NCBI GenBank assembly: GCA_027576995.1 | Contig: JANBQC010000660.1 | Coordinates: 1 to 14,811, forward strand | Direction of reading: 5' to 3' | From: Dimargaris cristalligena | Lineage: Eukaryota > Kickxellomycota > Dimargaritomycetes > Dimargaritales > Dimargaritaceae | Length of the DNA stretch: 14,811 bases | Part shown: piece after piece, positions 9,387 through 14,811 of the stretch | How the letters are laid out: each line of letters opens with the position of its first letter | Numbering within the stretch: the stretch's first letter is position 1 | The notes under the pieces: model-generated | Databases searched by the model: none | What the model was told of the DNA's origin: nothing | Seen by the model: only the letters and a program-made list of their open reading frames with translations | Made by a program: the position numbers and the translations under genes

Positions 9387-10157
9387 GAGGAGGGGGAAGA
9401 TGCGGGCTTCCTGATGGGTTTTCCTATGGAAAAGTGGCGCGGGGTTATTGGTGGAACAGCGGATGTTTTATATTGTTCCAGCCAACGAGGTTTTTTGATT
9501 TATTTTTTCTCTGTTTTTTTCGGACATAACTTTTAGTATTCGCCGGTGCACTGCCCTACCAACGCATAGTATGTGTGGGGGGTCTATTCATTCCGTGAAC
9601 CATCCTGTTTCAAGGGTTTATCTTTTTCCAACTGTTTATTGAGTTGTGTCGGTTTAACCCGATTAAATTAAGTAACAATGTGATTTGAAGTGAGCTTGAG
9701 CTGCGATGCCAGCGATTGGGGACTTACCGTTAGTCTAAAAATATGTTTTTATATATGGATCAAGCAGCTGCCATCTTGGGATGATAATTCAGTATCACTT
9801 GGCGATAACTTTCCAAATAATGAAGTGCCTGTATGCCCTTCAAAGGCGGATTTCGTCAAGTTATCATTCCATATATTGGAGGGCACATCTTTGATTACAA
9901 GGTAACTTGGACTTCACTTAGGGGTTCCTTTTGACTTGGGCCGCACCAGCGGTGGTTATCCGCATTGGTCACTCTCAATCAAGCACCAAAGTTTTTCTGT
10001 CATACCTATCCCATATTCTCTTTTTAAAGACACTACCAGCTTCCCCATATCTCCAAATTTAGGTATGGGCAATCTAACATTATCCACCCACGGTGGGAGA
10101 ATATCCCGGGTATAGGGGGGGGGAGGTGGCATATTTTCAGTGGGTAACACATATTTA
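9387..10157 (+). other. Alpha-mannosidase 3' flank and intergenic DNA
   Basis: T-rich tracts at about 9490-9530 follow the stop codon and are a plausible 3' UTR / poly(A) region, although no clean AATAAA is seen there. Beyond this is unique sequence with a nine-base G run (about 10115-10123). The open frame 9690-9905 (71 codons) has no supporting features and I do not call it a gene. Confidence 0.35.
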
Positions 10158-10167
10158 ATCACGTGAT
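10158..10167. promoter_or_regulatory. CACGTG palindrome (E-box)
   Basis: ATCACGTGAT is a perfect 10-base palindrome, extended on both sides by TTA/TAA-type bases. CACGTG is the core bound by fungal bHLH factors (Cbf1/Pho4-type). It is 1.16 kb upstream of the TOP1 start, so its target is uncertain, and one such 6-mer can occur by chance. Confidence 0.25.
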
Positions 10168-10177
10168 ATTAACAACC

Positions 10178-10213
10178 TGGGGAGTAGCACGGGGGATTCG
10201 CACCCCCTCCCCA
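10178..10213. repeat. G/C-rich nested hairpin
   Basis: The inner stem GGGGG/CCCCC (10191-10195 with 10203-10207) encloses a 7-base loop. The outer arms TGGGGA (10178-10183) and TCCCCA (10208-10213) pair six bases, with a 7-base bulge on one side only. On the minus strand the inner hairpin resembles a tRNA T-arm with loop TGCGAAT, but there is no room for the other arms. Role unknown. Confidence 0.4.
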
Positions 10214-10398
10214 CTCACCCGCTTGGCGGAGTGTTGCTGTACCACACTATCTATCGGAATGCATCTGGCACAATCACTCTAAAAACAGAATACCAAATAC
10301 CCAGGATTCGACACCTATACCAGCCCAACAAGGGGCCCTGAACCAACGAAGGGTGCTAACGAACATCCATTAATTCGGATGGAACAGCCGTACTCTAT

Positions 10399-10605
10399 AT
10401 GAGCGGCCGACGGGGTTTCAGCACTGGAACTTCGCTGAAGGAGGTTGGATTTGGCGACGAAGAATCGGGCATTAATGGGAATCCCCGGTGGTTATTGGTC
10501 GCACCCACGCGGATGACGGCCATTCGCGAACAATATACTAGAGACTCCCGGCGCCGGTGGAGTGTGGTTAAACGATCCACACTGCAGTGGTGTATTGTCG
10601 CCTAA
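10399..10605 (+). CDS. Small ORF of doubtful coding status (68 codons)
   Basis: ATG to TAA, giving a basic Arg/Ser/Thr-rich peptide without a recognised domain, signal peptide or membrane segment. It starts just after TCTATATGAG and has moderate GC like the genes around it. An inverted repeat (AGTGTGG/CCACACT) lies near its 3' end, at about 10560-10582. It could equally be a chance frame or part of TOP1 upstream regulatory DNA. No function is proposed. Confidence 0.12.
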   Translation: MSGRRGFSTGTSLKEVGFGDEESGINGNPRWLLVAPTRMTAIREQYTRDSRRRWSVVKRSTLQWCIVA

Positions 10606-11322
10606 TGGAAGGAATCATTCTACATGAGTAGTAAGAAGCCACCTTTTCTATTCTCGTCTCCTCCCTTCTCTATTCGCTAAGTCAAGGGCGGGGGAGATCC
10701 TCTGCATTTCTTCCTGCTCAGTTCTTTTTAACCAAGTTACCTTTAGCCAACCAAGCACTTCGCCTCGTCTGGTTACCCAAATCCCCGGTTTTTTTCTTCT
10801 CTAAAGTAAAGTCGGCCCCCGACCACAGTATCTATAGTTCCCTCCTCTACTACAACCACCACTGGCCGAATGTTCCATTTGCCGGGCCCCTGTGTATAGT
10901 CCACGCATCCTTTCAGGCCAGCCTAGAGCGAAATATAACCTATATATACACCAATCCACTCATCGTCTTAGCAGCGTGTGTGTTTTTTTATTAAAAAAAT
11001 AATTTTAAAAAACCCCATTCACCGCCAATTTACTTCAGTTTCCTTTTATTTTATTTTGGTGCTTGGTCTGGTCTCTACATATTGCATGTCCCTATCGGCC
11101 GTGGCCCTGCTCCGCCTGAAATCCGCGCACTTATTGACCCTGAGCCTTCCTAGCCCTTTATTTCCATTGTCCATTTTACCATTTCCTCGACGCGGTCCTT
11201 CTTTATTATTCTCCCGACCACCGTCCACTCATTTCGATTGGTCTGTTGCAGTCGTCCCTTGTTTCAATCCCCATTTCCGCCACTATTCACTTTTGGGTTT
11301 ATACGCATCCACCACCACCGCC
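10606..11322 (+). promoter_or_regulatory. TOP1 upstream region with TATA element
   Basis: Pyrimidine-rich sequence leads to TATATATA at 10941-10948, followed directly by CCAAT (10951-10955) and then, 374 bases on, the TOP1 start codon. A frame open from 10978 joins the TOP1 exon in phase, but its N-terminal part is low-complexity, hydrophobic and unlike any topoisomerase. I treat it as untranslated leader. The alternative, an N-terminal extension of 115 residues, is unlikely. Confidence 0.4.
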
Positions 11323-14300
11323 ATGTCGTCTTCCGATTCCGACGACCCCGGCCTTACCACCATCACGGTGAAGCAGCTCCAGACAGTACCCCGTCCCCGA
11401 TTCACCCAGGCGAGTGATAGTGATAGTGACGACGAAGACCAGCCCCTGGCCCAGAAGATTCTGCAGAAACGTAAGGCGGCCCCCATTCTGGCCCCCGCGA
11501 AGCAGCCACCTTCCGCCCTGGCATCCGACTCCGATAGTGAGGACGATAAGCCCCTGGCCCAGCGGAGTCGGCCCCAGCCCTCGAAAGCGGTCCCGAAACC
11601 CCTTCCAGCGCGACGGGCCTCCACCACCGCTGCGGTTGCTGCCATTGTCGCCGCCACATCGGACTCCGATAGTGACGACGATGTGCCATTGGCCCAAAAA
11701 GTGAAGGCCCCTCCGACTAAACGCCCCGCCCAAGGTAATTTTCAATATTATTATTTTCAACTCAACTTACCCTCCGTGGTTATTTATTCAAACTCAGATT
11801 GGTCGGGCTACTAGTGGGTATTTGAGGGGGACATCCCTACATTCGATTGTGGCGGGTAAAGCCCGCTTCCGCCTATATTGTTGATGTACAGTTAATCAAC
11901 TGGTCTGATAGAGGGATCCCTTACTAATACATCAACTATTACTTTCATCAATTCTGGCTGATATCATCTTCGTGATGCGGGTGACTTGGCATATTACCAG
12001 CCACAGCGCCCAAGCGTAAGCCGGCTGCTCACAATGACTCCAGCGACAGCGATTCCGATGTGCCACTAGTAAGTGATCCAGCGATCCCACTCACCTTGAA
12101 ATCCGAGTATGGGCTTGTAATATTACATCGACACCTTAGCGTTCTGCAATCATCCGGTCGCTAAACTTTACCTATTTTTTAACCGCCCTCCATACTATAA
12201 TATCAATATATGTGCTGATCCCCACCCTAATCTAGGCTAAGAAGGTTAAGTCCAACTCCAATACGCCCGCTAAGAAGGTAAGCTCCCCACTAATTGGTGG
12301 CTAATTATCCGCATGGCAGTTGTTGGAAGGCTGCACTATTAGGCTATATCTCTCACAAACAATGAATTTGGAAATCGGTCGGTTCCATCGTTCCGGATTA
12401 TGTAAATATTAGTGATCATGATATCACGGCCTTTGTAGTATGTCTCGACTCACTGAGTTCGTTATGTTCTTTGGTCTTTCTTGTCCTCTGACCCTGACAG
12501 ACCCCCGCCACCAAAACCAGCACCCAGGTGGCCGTCAAAAAGGAAAACGGCAGGGTCGTTTCAACTCCCGGAAAATCAACCACCACCACTTCCAAGGCCA
12601 AGATCACTGCTTCCACCAGCAAGGCGACCGCCACCAAGACTAATGGGAAAGTCAAGGTGAAGGCCGAATCGAAAAAATCCCCGGGGTCCGACGAAATGGA
12701 CGAAGAGGAGGAGGGGGAAGAGTACAAGTGGTGGCTGGAACAAAACGCGAACGATACCATAAAGTGGACTACCCTGGCCCACAACGGGGTGTATTTCCCG
12801 CCGGAATACGTGCCGCACAAAATTCCCCTGGTGTACGATAACAAGGAAATCGCCCTCCACCCCGAAGCCGAGGAAATCGCTAGCTACTACGCCCAGATGC
12901 TGGAAACCGACCATGCGAAAAATCCGACGTTTGTGCGTAACTTCTTCAAAGACTTCCGGGCTATTCTGAACCGGGTCCAGCCGGGCCACCCCATCACCGA
13001 CTTTGACAAGTGCAATTTTACCCGCATGTACGACCATTTCGAAAAACTGCGCGAGATCAAGCGCAACATGTCCAAGGAGGACAAGCAGAAGCTAAAAGAC
13101 GAAAAGGACGCCATCAAAAGCATCTACGGATTCGCCACCTTGGACGGCCGCAAGGAAAATCTGGGGAATTATAATATTGAACCCCCGGGTCTGTTCCGCG
13201 GGCGAGGTGACCATCCCCGGACGGGCTGTTACAAGCGGCGCGTACGACCCGAGGATATCACCATTAACATCGGTCCGAAGGCCAAAGTTCCCCCACCGCC
13301 CCCGGGGCATCGGTGGAAGAACGTGATCCACGATAACAAGGTGGGTTGGTTGGCCATGTGGCGCGAAAACGTCAACGACCAGTTCAAGTACGTCCAGTTC
13401 GGGGCCACCAGTTCGTTAAAGGGCCAGAGTGACCTGAAGAAATTTGAAAAGGCCCGGAACCTCAAAGGGTGTGTCGATACCATCCGCCGGGACTATATGG
13501 CCGAATTGCGGGATAAATCCATGGCCATTCGCCAGCGCGCCACCGCCCTGTACCTCATCGACAAGCTGGCACTGCGAGCGGGTAACGAAAAGGGGGAGGA
13601 TGAGGCCGATACCGTGGGTTGTTGTTCCCTCCGGTACGAACATGTGACGCTGCAGCCGCCCAACATCCTGGTTTTTGATTTCCTGGGTAAGGACTCAGTC
13701 CGCTACTACAATGCGGTTCCCGTGGACGACCAGGTGTTTAAGAACATCCGGATTTTCAAGAAACCCCCGAAAACCGAAGGCGAGGAACTGTTTGATCGTC
13801 TGACCACCACGGGCCTGAACAACCACCTCAAGTCGCTGATGCCGGGATTGTCGGCCAAGGTCTTCCGTACGTATAATGCATCCCACACGCTCCAGGAGGA
13901 ACTCAAGAACACCCCCGCCAACGGGACGATCCAGGAGAAGATCCTCGCCTACAACCGGGCGAACCGCCGGGTGGCCGAACTGTGTAACCACCAACGGGCC
14001 GTGGGTAAAGCCTTCGGCACGCAAATGGAGAAGTTGCAGGATAGGATCCGGGCCCTGAAATACCAACGCCAACGGATGGCCCTCCAATTGGCGGCGCTCG
14101 ACCCCAAGTACAAGCGGAAGCACCCGGCGTTTTATACGACCGAAGGGGGGGAGGAGGGCGAGGCGAACCTAAGTCCCGAATGGAACTTGGCCCACGAACG
14201 GGATTTGACGGCCAAGGAACGGGTGCGGATCGAAGCGAAATTCGAAAAGGACAATGCGGAACGCAAAGCGCGCAAGGAGAAGCCGTTGGGTAAAGCGGAC

Positions 14301-14648
14301 CTCCAGGCCAAGCTGAACGAGGCGGTCACCCGCAAGGAAAAATTGTTGGCCAAGGACAAACTGCCGTCCGTGAAAGAATTCCCCCCGTTAAGCGAGCGCA
14401 GCGGCAACTTAACCGAACGGCTGGCGAGCGGCATTGACAAAATAACGGACCGGATCAAGAATACCCTGTTACAAATCGAGGATAAGGACGAAAACAAAAC
14501 GATTGCGTTGGGTACGTCGAAATTAAACTACAACGATCCCCGGATTACCATCGCGTGGAGTAAGAAACATGGCGTGCCCATCGAGAAGAGCTTCACCCGG
14601 ACGTTACGGGATAAATTCAAGTGGGCCATGGACGTGGATCCGGACTGG
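11323..14648 (+). CDS. TOP1: DNA topoisomerase I, type IB (3' end beyond window)
   Basis: Nuclear enzyme that nicks and reseals one strand to relax supercoils in replication and transcription. Exons: 11323-11734, 12001-12068, 12236-12277 and 12501 onward; two are mini-exons of 68 and 42 bases. Start ATG is preceded by CCACCGCC and opens M-S-S-S-D-S-D-D. The N-terminus is a disordered acidic/basic region with four S-D-S-D...P-L-A-x-K repeats. A Lys/Ser/Thr-rich stretch leads to the core, which begins near K-W-W (residue 250). E-P-P-G-L-F-R-G-R-G-D-H-P lies at 401-413. The catalytic pentad is complete: R533 (L-A-L-R-A-G-N-E), K571 (L-G-K-D-S), R630 (V-F-R-T-Y-N), H671 (C-N-H-Q-R) and Y851 (S-K-L-N-Y). 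The H-to-Y spacing (180) is longer than in human (91) and close to yeast (169), meaning a long coiled linker. Residue 890 (Trp of D-P-D-W) is near the usual C-terminus, but no stop follows. A GTAGGT donor at 14649 could begin a last intron. Confidence 0.95.
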
Positions 14649-14710
14649 GTAGGTAGTAGCGAAGTAGTGACACGGGGCGGCTTGTGGCGCCTTTTTGCGT
14701 CGGTGAACGG

Positions 14711-14811
14711 ATTATCATTATCATTATCATTATCATTAGTATTAGTATTAGTATTAGTATTAGTATTAGTATTAGTATTAGTATTAGTATTAGTATTAGT
14801 ATTAGTATTAG
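14711..14811. repeat. Hexanucleotide microsatellite at window end
   Basis: Four copies of ATTATC (14711-14734) are followed by ATTAGT from 14735 to the last base (12 full copies plus five bases), perfect throughout. The switch from one hexamer to the other is sharp. In the TOP1 frame it stays open and would read as alternating Leu-Ser then Leu-Val. The array runs off the window, so its full length is unknown. Confidence 0.95.

Noticed and set aside
9690..9905. 71-codon frame with a D-A-S-D-W-G-L stretch like the start of retroelement RNase H
   Set aside because: Nothing after that stretch matches RNase H, the surroundings are not CpG-depleted like the transposon block, and such a short match can be chance.
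10130..10260. Complete tRNA gene on the minus strand
   Set aside because: The T-arm-like hairpin is good, but the whole candidate would be about 60 bases, without room for D and anticodon arms.
12416..13037. Long minus-strand frames opposite TOP1 (142 and 153 codons)
   Set aside because: They are antisense shadows of a GC-biased coding exon, low in complexity and without family features; similar frames opposite the alpha-mannosidase were set aside for the same reason.
14711..14811. Telomere repeat
   Set aside because: ATTATC/ATTAGT units lack the G-run of known fungal telomeres, and the array directly abuts, in frame, the end of an essential-type gene; a microsatellite is simpler.

Overview
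The window looks like nuclear DNA of a fungus. Two ordinary eukaryotic genes are present with short GT-AG introns (about 150-310 bases), strong coding bias toward G/C-ending codons and fungal-type domain architecture. Nothing in the sequence fixes the species. An early-diverging (zygomycete-grade) fungus is my guess, because the coding style and intron structure do not look like a budding yeast; this is inference only.

Bases 1 to about 4555 are an AT-rich, almost CpG-free block of decayed LTR-retrotransposon DNA. An old Ty3/gypsy-type pol remnant runs left to right: an RNase H piece (590-850), the zinc-finger and catalytic core of integrase (1421-2102), and the integrase C-terminal (GPY/F-like) part plus a long tail (2561 to about 3770). 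It carries many stop codons and a lost catalytic Asp. Two LTRs of one other family interrupt it in opposite orientations: a minus-strand copy (852-1420) and a plus-strand copy (2103-2555). The plus copy sits between matching 5-base target duplications, and removing it restores the integrase reading frame. Each LTR carries a 17-base-spaced array of CCCCTG motifs upstream of a TATA box. Comparing the two copies shows CpG-specific transition decay.

Near base 4556 base composition changes sharply to CpG-rich DNA. An intact five-exon gene follows at 5213-9386, encoding a 1090-residue GH38 alpha-mannosidase of the Ams1 type (vacuolar/cytosolic, removes mannose from free oligosaccharides). Its zinc and nucleophile residues are all visible.

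Between 9387 and about 10940 is an intergenic stretch without a convincing gene. It contains a CACGTG palindrome, a G/C-rich nested hairpin and a weak small ORF. From 11323 runs eukaryotic type IB DNA topoisomerase I (TOP1), with two mini-exons and one long exon, an acidic/PLAQK repeat N-terminus and the complete catalytic pentad including the active-site tyrosine. The last codons and the stop lie beyond the window: after the expected C-terminal end the sequence has either a splice donor or an in-frame run into a hexanucleotide microsatellite that fills the last 101 bases.

The two genes are co-directional but about 1.9 kb apart and functionally unrelated, so no operon-like unit is implied. 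I found no RNA gene, CRISPR array or clearly new multi-gene system. The most unusual content is the nested inverted LTR pair with its motif array and CpG decay, and the microsatellite at the TOP1 3' end.
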